The position numbers and the translations under genes were made by a program. Below the pieces are notes generated by a model. The model did no database searches. It saw only the letters and a program-made list of their open reading frames with translations, and had not been told where the DNA came from. DNA of 64,000 nt, from assembly GCA_013396915.1 (NCBI GenBank), contig VWZL01000670.1, positions 125,426-189,425 on the forward strand, given 5' to 3'. This document shows positions 24,380-35,096 of the stretch, in pieces; position 1 is the stretch's first letter, and the number at the start of each line of letters is the position of its first letter. This stretch comes from Stercorarius parasiticus (taxonomy: Eukaryota > Chordata > Aves > Charadriiformes > Stercorariidae).

Positions 24380-24845
24380 CAAGTTCAAATTCTTGTTCTT
24401 GGCATTCAGTGACCCAAATTACTCAGCCTTAACCTATAACGTTGACCTTGTCTTCTTCTATGTGCGAAGGACATGAGTTCAGCACTGCTTTAATTTCTTT
24501 CTACCATTTTATCTTCATGCTCTCTTTCCAGCTGTCTCACATTCATGGAATGTCTTCTGATTCCCTATTTACAGATCTTATTCTCTCATCTTTCAAATTA
24601 CTTCTAAACCCTTTTCCTAAAATCTTCCATTAAAGGAACAGTCTAATGCACTTGGAAATCAAAAATGCATGCATGTCTGACAGCTAATAGCATAATTCTT
24701 TAGAGAAATTATGGTCACATTTCTATCTTTTTTTTTTGTTTATTTTCTCCTCTTTCTGTGTCACATCTGAGCTTAAATTGCAACCTCTTCATGGTGGGGA
24801 CCTTTCCATTAGCTGTTTCATCTTTATTTTTCTCCACCCAGAAGC
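24380..24845 (+). mobile_element. Ancient L2-like LINE 3' remnant
   Basis: Several blocks appear in the order expected for the 3' part of L2 LINEs: TTGGCATTCAGTGACCC at about 24400 (compare 'ggcattcaaggccc'), CATGGAATGTCTTCTG at about 24545 (compare 'cctggaatgcccttc'), CATCTTTCAAATTACTTCTA at about 24588 (compare 'catccttcaagacccagctc'), CCTAAAATCTTCCATTAA (compare 'gaagccttccctga'), and AATTGCAACCTCTTCATGGT then GGGGACCTTTCC at about 24776-24809 (compare 'actgtaagctccttgaggg' then 'cagggacc'). The region is heavily eroded and interrupted. The assignment rests on remembered consensus words in correct order, not on an alignment. Confidence 0.5.
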
Positions 24846-25373
24846 AAAATAATTTATGTTTGCCCATGACACTCAAATATTTAGTCATTCCAAAGTAAGA
24901 CAGAAAATAAGGAGGATGACATGATACTGTAAGCTGGGAAGAGCAGTATTTTTCTTACAGTGGAGCTATGAACATTTCAGTCCTTAGACAATGCAATGGG
25001 GCGTAACTCTGAACTCCCCCCAAACAGTGCTTATCCATAAAACATACTCTTTCATCTCCTGAAAAAAAAATATAATTCACTTTTACGAAAAATCCTAAAA
25101 ATTAAAGCTGTGGCATTTCACAGAGAGAATTCATGCTATATAACATCACCATCTGAGCAAGGTATCTGATTAAAGACAAAGATATGATAAGTCTGAGATC
25201 CATCCATATTCAGCATTAAAAAGAAAGGCACTTCCCTGGCAACAATTTACCCCACCCTAAAATAGATGCCTTAGAGAGGCAAAACGAATCAGAATCTGAA
25301 GGATGAATGCATTTTGCATATTTAATATGTGATTTTCTTTTTTATTGAAATGGGCTTGGAGATCCTGTTTCAT
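24846..25373. other. Non-coding stretch between two LINE remnants
   Basis: AT-rich sequence with no recognisable element between the L2-like remnant and the split CR1. The true 5' breakpoint of the CR1 lies near the right edge of this interval and cannot be fixed to the base. Confidence 0.5.
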
Positions 25374-26085
25374 ACTACAGGAAACTTATCAGGCAAGTCC
25401 TGCCTGACCAACTTAGTGGCTTTCTACGATGGAGTGACTGCATCAGTGTACAAGGGCAGAGCAACAGATGTCATCTATCTGGACTTCTGCAAGGTCTTTG
25501 ACACGGTCCCCAACAACATCCTTCTCTCTAAGTTGGAGAGATACGGATTTGATGGGTGGACTGTTCGGTGGATAAGTAACTGTCTGGATGGTCGCATCCA
25601 GAGGGTATTGGTCAATGGCTCGATGTCTAGGTGGAGAGGGGTCACAAGTGGCACAAGTGGTGTCCCTCAGGGACCCGTACTGGGACTGGTGCTGTTTAAT
25701 ATCTTCATCAGTGATATAGACAGTGGGATCAAGTGCACCCTCAGCAAGTTTGCAGATGACACCACGCTGAGTGGTGCAGTTGACAGGCCAGCGGAATGGG
25801 ATGCCATCCAGGGCGACCTGGACAAGCTAGAGAGGTGGGTCTGTGCAAACCTCATGAAGTTCAACAAGGCCAAGTGCAAGGTCCTACACCTGGGTCAGGA
25901 CAATCCTCATTATCAGTACACGCTGGGGGATGACGTGATAGAGAGCAGCGCTGCAGAAAAGGACTTGGGGGTAGTGGTGGACGAAAAGCTGGACATGAGC
26001 AAACAATATATGCTTGCAGCCCAGAAGGCCAATTGCATCCTGGGCTGCATCAAAAGAACTGTGGCCAGCAGATCCAGAGAGGTGA
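25374..26085 (+). mobile_element. CR1 LINE, 5' part of a split copy
   Basis: Plus-strand CR1 ORF2 sequence that is continuously open from about 25374 to the LTR junction at 26085. The element is 5'-truncated: the endonuclease region is absent and recognisable sequence starts shortly before the reverse-transcriptase palm. The 3' remainder of the same copy continues at 27350, after the inserted LTR. Joining the two sides at the duplicated GGTGA gives the normal CR1 order of VASRSREV followed by the ILPLYS-type region, here already degraded at 27355-27390. Confidence 0.95.
25374..26085 (+). pseudogene. CR1 ORF2 reverse-transcriptase fragment
   Basis: The fragment encodes the CR1 (non-LTR, Jockey-clade) reverse transcriptase that copies element RNA at the target site. 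In the open frame that runs from 25329, the palm motif containing the first catalytic aspartate is [14 protein letters not shown] (D at residue 52), the [14 protein letters not shown] motif follows near residue 115, and the catalytic FADD lies at residues 141-144 (25749-25760). [16 protein letters not shown] is the next conserved block. The catalytic triad is intact, but the endonuclease and N-terminal parts are missing and the C-terminal part is cut off by the LTR insertion, so no working enzyme is possible. The in-frame start at 25329 lies outside the element and is not a real start. Confidence 0.9.
26081..26085. repeat. Target-site duplication GGTGA, left copy
   Basis: GGTGA directly precedes the inserted LTR and recurs at 27350-27354. 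Removing one copy and the intervening DNA restores a normal CR1 sequence. The preceding A also matches, so a 6-bp duplication AGGTGA cannot be excluded, but then the right LTR end would lose its terminal A. Confidence 0.75.
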
Positions 26086-26606
26086 CGTGGAATAATTACT
26101 AAAATGGCCAAAAATACAGCATTGTTCACACATTAAGGAAAGGTATAAAATCAAAAGTGTTCTAAGGTAGAATACAAGCGCAGCTGGCATGCGAAGAATT
26201 CAACATCTGTGATTCCCTGTACAATATTGCTTGCAAAGCTACATGGGGATGGAACGGAATCTGACCTTCCGTGGCCCTGCCCTGTGATGTACAGCAGATA
26301 TGGGAACAAGATGGTACTATGGAACCCATAAGCTGCCTATTTGCTACCCTAAACCAACATTTTGTCAAATTTTGATGAAATGCTGTCCTTTGTGTGAACT
26401 TTACTCATTATAATGTCATTATAATACCAAAACACACCTCCATCCAAAAGGCTACCCACCTTCAAGGTGTGACCATTCCTCCTTGAGTCTGTGCCCTGAA
26501 TTTTTCGTAAACCATACCTTTAAATGAGGAGAGAATTTTACACCAATCATAATAAAAGTATTTATGACTAAAATCACTCAAACTCCACCTTGAAGGTAAA
26601 AAATAG

Positions 26607-26615
26607 TATAAAAAT
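26607..26615 (+). promoter_or_regulatory. TATA box of the LTR
   Basis: TATAAAAAT occurs 446 bp before the AATAAA signal in the same strand, which is the arrangement expected for U3 promoter and R polyadenylation signal in a retroviral LTR. Transcription would start about 25-30 bp downstream, near 26640. Activity is not implied. Confidence 0.4.
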
Positions 26616-26981
26616 AGCCCAAGAAAGGGGGGATATCAGGGAAGACACCATCGTGAGCAAGTCAAGGAGGACTCCATCACTGACAGCCTTTTGAGTTCCT
26701 GGACCAGTGGACCGGCTGAGCCTTTCTTCCCCCCGACAGGGAGGAGGTAGACAGACTATACCGAGTGCTTCCATGAGAAACTTAGAAATCTCTCTAGAGA
26801 ATCTCTTTCCTACATTTATAGCCAGGCTGTGTTGTTTATAACTTTGTCGCGTGTTTTGTATATTTAACTATACTTTTATTTGCATATGCTTTGCAGACAG
26901 TGTGTTTATCACCGTCAATCATAAGAACCTATATATCTATTCTAGTGACAGAGATTGTAGGGGTTTTTTTTTGTGTATGTA

Positions 26982-27043
26982 TGGTTGGACTCAATGATCT
27001 CAAAGGTCCTTTCCAACCATGAAGATTCCGTGATTCTATGATC
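26982..27043 (+). repeat. CR1-like 3' tail inside the LTR
   Basis: GGTTGGACTCAATGATCTCA, then AAGGTCCTTTCCAACCATG and GATTCCGTGATTCTATGATC follow the CR1 3'-end pattern. The block directly precedes the AATAAA signal of the LTR. Either a very short CR1 copy landed in the LTR or the LTR family carries this segment as a standing part. Confidence 0.8.
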
Positions 27044-27052
27044 TGTTGTTTC

Positions 27053-27058
27053 AATAAA
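27053..27058 (+). terminator. Polyadenylation signal AATAAA of the LTR
   Basis: AATAAA in the sequence TTTCAATAAACTGCACTG lies downstream of the TATA box in the same strand, consistent with the R region of the LTR. Cleavage would be expected some 15-25 bp further on, leaving a U5 of about 270 bp. Confidence 0.45.
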
Positions 27059-27124
27059 CTGCACTGTTTAAGTAGCTAGTCATTTCGGTTTCTCACTGAA
27101 CACGACCAAAGACTCGAGAGTGGC

Positions 27125-27288
27125 CGTGCTAGTTTATGAGCACGACTAGATTGAAGGTGCAGTCCACTACTAGTGTATCCAAATCGTAAAAGTTTAATAT
27201 ATATTAAACGCGACTGGACTGATAGTGGTGAATTGGGCATCACTCAGAATTTAAACCTAGCCGCACCTAGCCTCACACCTCGGTGAGG
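27125..27288. other. Hairpin-rich segment in the LTR 3' part
   Basis: Three inverted repeats lie close together: CGTGCT/AGCACG (27125-27130 with 27139-27144, 8-nt loop), a perfect 18-bp palindrome GTTTAATATATATTAAAC (27192-27209), and CCTCAC/GTGAGG (27271-27276 with 27283-27288, 6-nt loop). They fall in the presumed R/U5 region. Structure in a transcript is inference. Confidence 0.6.
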
Positions 27289-27349
27289 AGTGTTAGAACG
27301 CAAGGGGGTTTATTTTCTGCCAAAACCATTTTGCCCCTTTTTTGCAACA

Positions 27350-27886
27350 GGTGATTCTCCCCCTCTACTCTGCTCTCATGAGACCCACCTAGAGTACTGC
27401 ATCCAGCTCTGGAGCCCTCAGCACAAGAAGGACATGGACCTGTTGGAGCAGGTCCAGAGGAGGGCCACAAAGATGATCCGAGGGCTGGAGCACCTCTCCT
27501 ACGAAGACAGGCTGAGAGAGCTGGGGTTGTTCAGCCTGGAGAAGAGGAGACTCTGGGGAGACCTTATAGCAGCCTTCCAGTACCTGAAGGGGGCCTACAA
27601 GAAAGCTAGGGAGGGGCTGTTTGCAAGGCCATGTAGCGATAGGATGAGGGGCAGGGTAGGTTTAGATTAGGCATTAGGAAGTTCTTTACAATGAGGGTGG
27701 TGAGGCACTGGAACAGGTTGCCCAGAGAGGTGGTGGAGGCCCCATCCCTGGAGACATTCAAGGCCAGGCTTGATGAGGCTCTGAGCAATCTGATCTAGTT
27801 GAAGATGTCCCTGCTTACTGCAGAGGGGTTGGACTAGACAACCTTTAAAGATCCCTTCCAACCCAACACATTCTATGATTCTACGA
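27350..27886 (+). mobile_element. CR1 LINE, 3' part of the split copy
   Basis: This continues the copy interrupted at 26085. After the right-hand GGTGA (27350-27354) it encodes the C-terminal ORF2 region, including [33 protein letters not shown] and [15 protein letters not shown], with a frame break near 27660, and ends in the CR1 3' terminus GGTTGGACTAGACAACCTTT, GATCCCTTCCAACCC and TTCTATGATTCTACGA. Both halves have the same orientation and there is no loss at the junction apart from the duplicated bases, so the CR1 was in place before the LTR. Confidence 0.95.
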
Positions 27887-28131
27887 CCTGACTGCCTGCT
27901 GCATTGTGGATCTTGTGTGTTCCAGTAGTGTTTTTCATTTCATTTTATTACAATTAAGGTTGTCTGCATTATGGTTTAAAACACCTAGTTTGTCAAGTCG
28001 ACACTCTGCTCCAATTGAGGTTCACTTCTTTGCCCTATTTATTTGTTTACGCTGTCTATGATTTTGGAACTAGAACTACAGCAAGTATTTGAGATAGTAG
28101 CTTGTTGTTCTGTGAGTGAGTGCTAATCAGA

Positions 28132-28231
28132 TCTTCCTTCCTTTATTCCTTCCTTCCTTTCTTTTACTCCTTTCCCTCCTTCCCTCTTCCTTCCCCCACC
28201 TCTTGCCTTTGTCCCTTCCTCCCAAAACCTG
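28132..28231. repeat. Pyrimidine-rich (CCTT)n-like tract
   Basis: About 100 bp consisting almost only of C and T on the plus strand, with TTCC and CCTT units and only scattered purines. It is a decayed tetranucleotide microsatellite with polypurine character on the other strand. Confidence 0.8.
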
Positions 28232-28573
28232 TGAGGACTCTTTGGCCTTACAAAGAGAACAACAGAAAATCATTAGCTGTCCTACAGTTCCCAAGTCTAT
28301 GTAGTGCCACCTGAAAACTGGGACGACTTAAGAAATCAGAAACTTACAAAATTCATAGACTGAATGATAAAACTTGTCTTCACAAGCTCATGTACTTATT
28401 AAGGATAAACTCAGATGATATGCTACCAATATACCAATTGGAGTAAGATATATCTAGTCTCTTTCAAAAATTAATTATTATTTTTATATTGTTTTCAATT
28501 TCGTATTTCCGCAACTAAAGCAGTTGGCCCTGCCTCTACGGAGCAAAGCATTACAGAAGAAGTATTCTCCCTT

Positions 28574-28676
28574 CCCTGCCCTGCCCTGCCCTGCCCTGCC
28601 CTGCCCTGCCCTCTCCTCTCCTCTCCTCTCCTCTCCNNNNNNNNNNNNNCCTCTCCTCTCCTCTCCTCTCCTCCCC
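28574..28676. repeat. Compound (CCCTG)n-(CCTCT)n microsatellite with a gap
   Basis: Seven perfect CCCTG units (28574-28608) pass directly into CCTCT units, which continue on both sides of 13 N (28637-28649). The two pentamers differ at two positions. The N run lies wholly within the CCTCT part, so the true array length is unknown. Apparent open frames across it on both strands are repeat translation and not genes. Confidence 0.95.
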
Positions 28677-29363
28677 ATTATTTTCAGTTCTTTTGAATGC
28701 CTGTTTTAAAATTTCTGTGTTTGACAGACATCTCAACCCCTACAGCAGAATTTTACATTGTTTAGGTAACTGTCTGAAGTCAATGACAACAAATCCAAAT
28801 CATGTTCCATTTTCAAAATGTTTTTTCATCCCCACTATTACTGCTTTCTGCCAGCTTGTATCCTTTAGCACATTGATCACTGTTTTAGCAAAGTGCTATA
28901 ATTTTGTACATTGTACTTTTGGAAATCATGTTAATCAGCACTTGGCCCAAGAATAACTGAGTCAGATGGGAAGAGGAAAGCAAAGCAATTGAAAACTGCA
29001 TGCTGTGTGGTTATTTATGTGATCCTTAAAATATATACCACTATTTTTTCTGAAGTTCATAGGAATTATCAGTCTGATACTATGTTGCAGTAAATTGCAT
29101 TATGTTGGTAAAAGTTGTAACTAGTTTCTTAAGGAAAACATTGAACATTCTTCCATTTTGTATACAGCACACGAATCATGATTTTCAGTTTTGAAAAATT
29201 TTTAGTGCTTAGTAGAGAAGCATTCTTGTATTCTTAATATAAAAATTAATTTTCAACACCTCTTATGGAAAAGAATCAAAATAGCAATAAAATTAATCTA
29301 AACTAATAAAGGAACTAGAAACAAACAATCAAAAAATACTTTAAGGCTGATAAAGATGGGTAG

Positions 29364-29416
29364 ACAGACTAGAAGGTTATTGTAGGTCCCTTCTACCTGG
29401 AACTATTATATTCTAA
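29364..29416 (+). mobile_element. Eroded CR1 3'-end remnant
   Basis: AGACTAGAAGGTTATTGTAG, then GGTCCCTTCTACCTGGAAC and TATTATATTCTA resemble the CR1 terminus with many changes. The order of blocks fits (TGGACTAGATGATCT, AGGTCCCTTCCAACC, ATTCTATG), but none is perfect, so this is probably an old copy. Confidence 0.5.
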
Positions 29417-29699
29417 AATGAATATAGATAATCTGAAGTCAATAGAAACAGCAAATAATATAACAGAGACAAGGTATTTTCTCTAATACAACTTAAAGAA
29501 AACCGAGGCTATCAAAGTGTCTTTGTTTTAAATACATTTTTTCATATTGTTACCATAAAACTTCCAGCATTAAGGTATACATAGTGTTAATCCAATGAAT
29601 AAACTGTGGGGGCTTTTTTCATGTTAAAATAATTTAACTCTAGAAGTTAAATACTTGTTTTTGCAATAGTCATTCTTAGCCTGTCTTAACCTTAGATAC

Positions 29700-30065
29700 T
29701 TTTATTTTACTGGAATTCTTCTTCTCGGTGGGAGAATAAATTCAGGCAAAGGTCTGCTGGACTCAGGTCTTGGGATTTTGACTTGAAAGGAGTCCTGCAG
29801 CATCGTAGGTGTGGGATCCTTCACACCGAGTGTGCGTGTGCTGCACAGAAGTAATCTACATTGTTCGTCCACTTTGTCATAAGACAGCAGACTCACGGCC
29901 ACGCTGCACAGACACAGATCTGCACACAGTGCCAAGGGCCACTCTCGCTCCCACGTCGGGAATTCATCTTTTCTGTTTGAATAAATTCAGTTTCGGATAG
30001 TTTTTTCATCTTCTTTTCCTAATGACAGGTGTGGGCTGAAGAGGAAGTGCCGCACTCAGACTACC
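29700..30065. other. CpG-richer patch of unknown nature
   Basis: Roughly a dozen CpG dinucleotides occur here (for example CACACCGAGTGTGCG, CACGGCCACGC, CGCTCCCACGTCGGG), whereas the flanks have almost none. The patch contains AATAAA within TTTGAATAAATTCAGTTTCGG on the plus strand and an open minus-strand frame (29702-29935) ending PPRRRIPVK then a stop. It could be a remnant of an LTR or other recently inserted element, or a small functional island. No family is recognised. Confidence 0.35.
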
Positions 30066-33000
30066 CATGAGGGCAAATAATTCCTAATTTTACCAGCACT
30101 AATCAGACACTTGGTGTGTCTGCAAGGATAGTTTGGTAATGTACATGTGATTGCTGTTGAAACTAAAAGAGAAGATAGGTGATATAAAGACCATAAAAAT
30201 GCTAAGTTAATTATTTAAAATAACATTTAAAAAAACAAAACATGCAAAGTTTTCACAGAAGCTAGATTTGGGATCGGACAAAATGACAGTTGTTGAAAAT
30301 TGCCCTTGTCAAAGAGTCAAAATAGCAATCAGTTTGAAGCTCATCTTAAAAAGTGTTCAGGAAGGGAACATTTCTTTGAAAACAGAATGTCACACCACAA
30401 AATGAGAGAGGGAGAAAGAAAATGAGTTTCACTAAAGCAAGTCTCTTACAGAGGTGAAATGTTCTGGGATTTCTTTGTGGATACAATTTCCTTGAATTTA
30501 GTACTACTTTTACCACCATAATAAAGGACACAGCAATCTGTTTCAGCCAAAATGCTTTGGGAAAGGGAATTCCTAAATTCAACTATAAGTTGTTACAGAA
30601 GTATAACTACAGATGCATAAAAATACAGACATAAAGAATAAATATAAATATGTGCATCTTTACACATGTATGTTTATGCATACATATATGCATAATATAA
30701 AGCATTTGAAAATCTGTCACAAATATTCTGTAGTATAACCACAGAGATTAGCAAGCAAATTTAATTTGTAACATCCTACAGTATTTCAATTAAACAGAGG
30801 ATAAAAAAAACCTGATGGACTAGGAGTTTGTTTTCTCACAGCCTCGGTTACTAAGTACATTTCATAAAATTTGTGAAATTTGAAGTTAATGTGGTTGTCC
30901 AGACATAATTCACTGCCTAAATTTAACTTAGAACACCATTAGTAACTACCATTCATGGGAAGAATCAAATTTGACTCTGATAACCAGAGCCGACATTTCA
31001 GGATATTATTTAAAATAATTTCATATTTTACTTGTTACAGTATCCTTTACATACACAATTGTGAAACAAGATATTCACACTTTTTAAAGCACAGCTATAT
31101 TCTAAACATTGAAACAGTACAGTGGACTACAATTCTGACAAATATTTCTTGATGTCTAACATGTAAATACAGCTTGATGTATTTATGTTGAACAAATTAA
31201 TAAGCACATTAAACTTTAGACAGTCAAAGAGCTATTGGAAATTAGCATTTGACATACTGGAGTAGGTATACATTTTCTTTATGTCCTCACAAACTGGATA
31301 ATGTAAAACAGAAATAGGCTACCAAACTGTCAAAACTGCTACTGTATTCTAATTTTAATAAAGAAAGATGTAATCCTCATCAGCAATGATAAAATACATT
31401 GGAAATTACCTTCATAAAATATATTAGTTTGTAAGTGATCATCACGTTCGTGTCAGTAAAACTTAACGCATTAGGAAATGAAGGAATGACAAATTACCAG
31501 ATACAACTCTGACAGATAAATACTAAGGTGGGGGTTTTTTTCTCCTTTATTTGAGATTATTGTGCTGCTTTTCTTCACTTTAATTTAAATGAGATAAGGA
31601 TGTGTTCTTTTTTGTAGATGTATTATATGTGTTGGTTGCTTTATAAAATGGGAGAAATCTTTTGGGAATCTGTACCCTTCTTCCATGTGTTTTCTATGAA
31701 AAATACCAGATTAATCTTTCCAACTAGGAATTGTGGCTGCTATTTCACTTGAATTTTGATGATTGAACATATCTGTGTAGTTAGAAGAAGCAATTCTAAT
31801 TTCTTGGAGGAAGAGTTTTACTTTCATCCAGTCTATCTAAAAGCTTTAAGATCAGCCACAGTTCTAAGCACAGGTGCCCACTCTCTATAAAACGGTACCT
31901 GTAAAATCCCAATACTTACACTCGAGCATATTTCCCATCATTCAGTGCCACAAACAAGCACAGAAAGATTCTTCTTTGGCTTCCCTGCATAGTTGAAATG
32001 AAGAGTCACTGTTCCTGCTCATTAAAGATAGTTATTTAACCTCAGAAAGTTAGAGCCAAAAGTGGTTTGTTTTTTAAGGCAAATACTTGATGGCCATCTG
32101 ACATTCTCACAGCAAGATAAAAAAGAAGCTTCAAAAATAAAAAGAAACAAAGCTAAATTCCAGCCAAAATCACAGTGAGAAACCCTAAGAAGCTATACAA
32201 CTTTTCATTCATTTAGTATTGATTTTGACAAGTGATCAAAACAAGGGTTATTGGAAGAAAAAATGTAAGGACTTTTTCTTAAGTAAATAAAATAACAAAA
32301 ACTAGTCACTAAGTAAACTCTAAACACATAGTATAGTGATGTGAAACGAGAGTTCATTGCTGTCAAGGCTTGTAATAGATGAAATATCTTCTATCTTCTT
32401 CCACTTCAGATATCAGCGGAAAAATTTGAAAGGGAGCTGGTAAATAGACAAGGTGGATTTAGAAGACTAGACAGGGTTTTTTTCTCCCAACACACGAGTT
32501 CTCCGCCACAAAATAAATAATCCAAAACAAATATTAAATAAATATTAATTTCAATAATATATATAAATATTATTTACCAAAAAAATCTATTGAACATTTG
32601 ACTGCATTTATTGCTCACAGTGTAAGATATAGTACTTAAGAGATTATATACGGGATAGAACTCTGTGACCTTCTAACTAAAATGCACGGAAAACAAGCCT
32701 GTACACAGCAGGGCTTGATGTTGTACTATTGTTGTATTATTGAGAAGAATATAATGTGTCTCCCACAATCTACAAACTATTTTATTGTCAGTGCTGACAG
32801 TAAGACTGTAACTAACATAAACAGATGTATCTTATTTTCCCACATAAATGGCTTAAGATGTATTAAAGTACATTTTTAGATCTCAACATGAATGTGTAAA
32901 TTCAAGGACTCTAGATGGGGGGGGAGACTGCCTTCATACATACATATAGGTTTATTTTATCTGTACTTTCATCAGGAAAGTCCTGAACAAAAGACAAAAC

Positions 33001-35096
33001 CATGCACCTTTTTCAGGACAAAACATTTCCAGCCAGGACCGCAGTGTTCAAATGGGGTGGGCACGTCACCTTGGATCCCGAACACTCATTTTCTCATTAG
33101 CTATTCCATCTTTGTAAAAAAGGTCCTAAATTCAATAACTCTCACTGGCAGGCCAATTTGTTTTTAACAGCTACACTCTTTGCAAGACACCTTGTACTGC
33201 AGTCATGGGGTTTTATTCATTTGAATCATATGGCTAAATATAATTATAGCCGTCAATTACTTTGTACTTTCAAAAACACAGAAAATGTCTTACATTGTAT
33301 ATAAGGCACCATTAGTAGCATTGTTTCCTTCTTAATTGGCAGAGGTTGGAAGTGTTCTTCAGGCTTTTTGGATTTCTCCTATGCTTGCCCTTCCCCCTCA
33401 GTTTTCTTCAGAAAAAGAGTAGATGAATTTCATCCAATTACTTTTATGTGAAAGAGCTGGGAGTGCTGACCAGCATATGGAATGTAATAATCTGAGATAA
33501 AGCATTTACCCTCCAGGAAACATTATTTACTTATGGCATCTTTGACCCAGTTAACCTTAAATTCTTCACTAATCTGTGGGACAGCTTCAAGAGAAAAGGT
33601 AAACCACCTCCTCATCAGGACTAACCCACAGTCACCAGGGTTAGGATATTCTCCTGAAATGCCCCCATCAGTTAAACGAGGTGAATATAGAACTTGTGTA
33701 CCCTCACTCCAGCCCGTAGTGAAGAGCAGGAATGTATGTGGGGATGGGGGAAAGGAAAGTGGGACTGGCTGGGCATCCCACCTTTTCCTCTACAGCTCAA
33801 AGAGATAAATGATCCCCGAATAATACTTGGAAAGCAAAAGTCAACGTAACCTTCCCTTAATTAAGCAGTCCTCCTAAAGCTACTGTCTAATTACCGTAAT
33901 TCTCTTAACTTAGACAGAATCTCACTCCAGGGGCCTTTAAAATATAGTCTCTCCCTTTATTCCTCAAGGTTGTAGGTAACAGATGTATTTAGCATTTATT
34001 AAACCCTAGAAAAGAGGCGTGAGCTAGTTACTGCAGCGAGGTGGCACGCATTCGGCTTCAGCATACAAATCTGCTCTCTCTTCCTAAACCCACAGAAGCA
34101 CCTCCTGGTATTCAGCGGTGCATCTTATGGGCAGCTCTAGAGTTTACCCTTATTCCCTGTGTCTCCTTGGCTTGCTTCCCAAGCACACTGAGAGAGGGCA
34201 CCTCCCAGTGAATCAACAGGGTGTTTTCAACTGTATTCTGCTTTGTCTACACACTAAATAGTCATCCCATCCAGCGTTGAGGTGCATTAGCTAACAGCTA
34301 TCATGTAACAAGACTTCACTTTCTCTTTATGCAGAATGTCAGAACTCCTACTCTGCTTCAAGCAGCAAGGAATTATCAGCTGGATGGGGTTTTTGGAGCA
34401 GGGATATTTTTTTGAGGGGGGTGTTGGAAGTTTTTTATGTTTGAGATCAAATTTGAGACATTTCTATGAGTTTGCAAGATTTGCCATCTTAACTGTCACC
34501 AGAACTGTGTCACCAGGCATGTATAATTTCAATGATTATTACATGTTTCCAACACGTTCTTAGGAAACAATATTCTTGGAGAATATGTTAGAACAAACTG
34601 ACCTTCAGATTTGTTTCTTATAACCTATGATTCAATAATAATGATTTTCTAGCTCACCTCCGTAGTGGTAATTTTATTTACTTGATTTTTTAAACATAAT
34701 TCCTAGAAACTCACCTGGCAGTCATTGCAAAATTGCATTAAAAATTATAACCAGATGGTTTGCCCAACTTGCTGGCTATCAAATTCATATGTCATCACCT
34801 GCTCAGAGGTGGTTAATGTAAAACAGAAATGTTCAGCAGCCTTTAATAATCATTGGCTACACAAACTAGATTAATGATATGAAGATAGCTTTCAGCAACT
34901 CATATAATTAACTTACAATGAAAAGCAGGAAACTATTTACGAACATATTCTATGTCAGAGTAAGAGCCTCAACTATTGCAGTAAATTTAAATTAGATTCA
35001 CAAGATTTTAAGGGAGTCAAAATGCTAAATGAAAACATCTTACCTAAAGAAGAATGACCTTGTAATAAATAATATTTGATATTCATATTAATATAA
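30066..35096. other. Non-coding stretch, nothing recognised
   Basis: About 5 kb of AT-rich sequence without a repeat family that I can name. A minus-strand segment at about 30450-30580 is open and ends at a donor-like CTCT then GTAAGAG, but it has no good acceptor and no recognised protein. Confidence 0.5.

Larger units (their letters stand above)
26086..27349 (+). mobile_element. Solo LTR of an endogenous retrovirus, inserted in CR1
   Basis: About 1,264 bp of non-CR1 sequence interrupts the CR1 copy and is flanked by GGTGA repeats. The left end reads CGTGGAATAATT (TG terminus changed to CG) and the right end reads TTTTTTGCAACA (CA terminus). Inside, in order, are a TATA box (26607), an octamer ATTTGCAT (26878), a CR1-like tail (26982-27043) and an AATAAA signal (27053). 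There is no gag, pol or env sequence, so it is best explained as a solo LTR left by recombination between the two LTRs of a provirus. A 5-bp duplication is common for ERVL-type and some other retroviruses; the family is not certain. No coding capacity remains. An alternative is another, unrecognised type of element. Confidence 0.65.

Noticed and set aside
25667..26129. Minus-strand open frames within the CR1 region
   Set aside because: They are antisense shadows of the CR1 reverse transcriptase.
26162..26774. Minus-strand open frames within the LTR
   Set aside because: Short, without domains, and antisense to a non-coding LTR.
28484..28736. Open frames on both strands across the pentanucleotide array
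   Set aside because: They are translations of the simple repeat and run through N bases.
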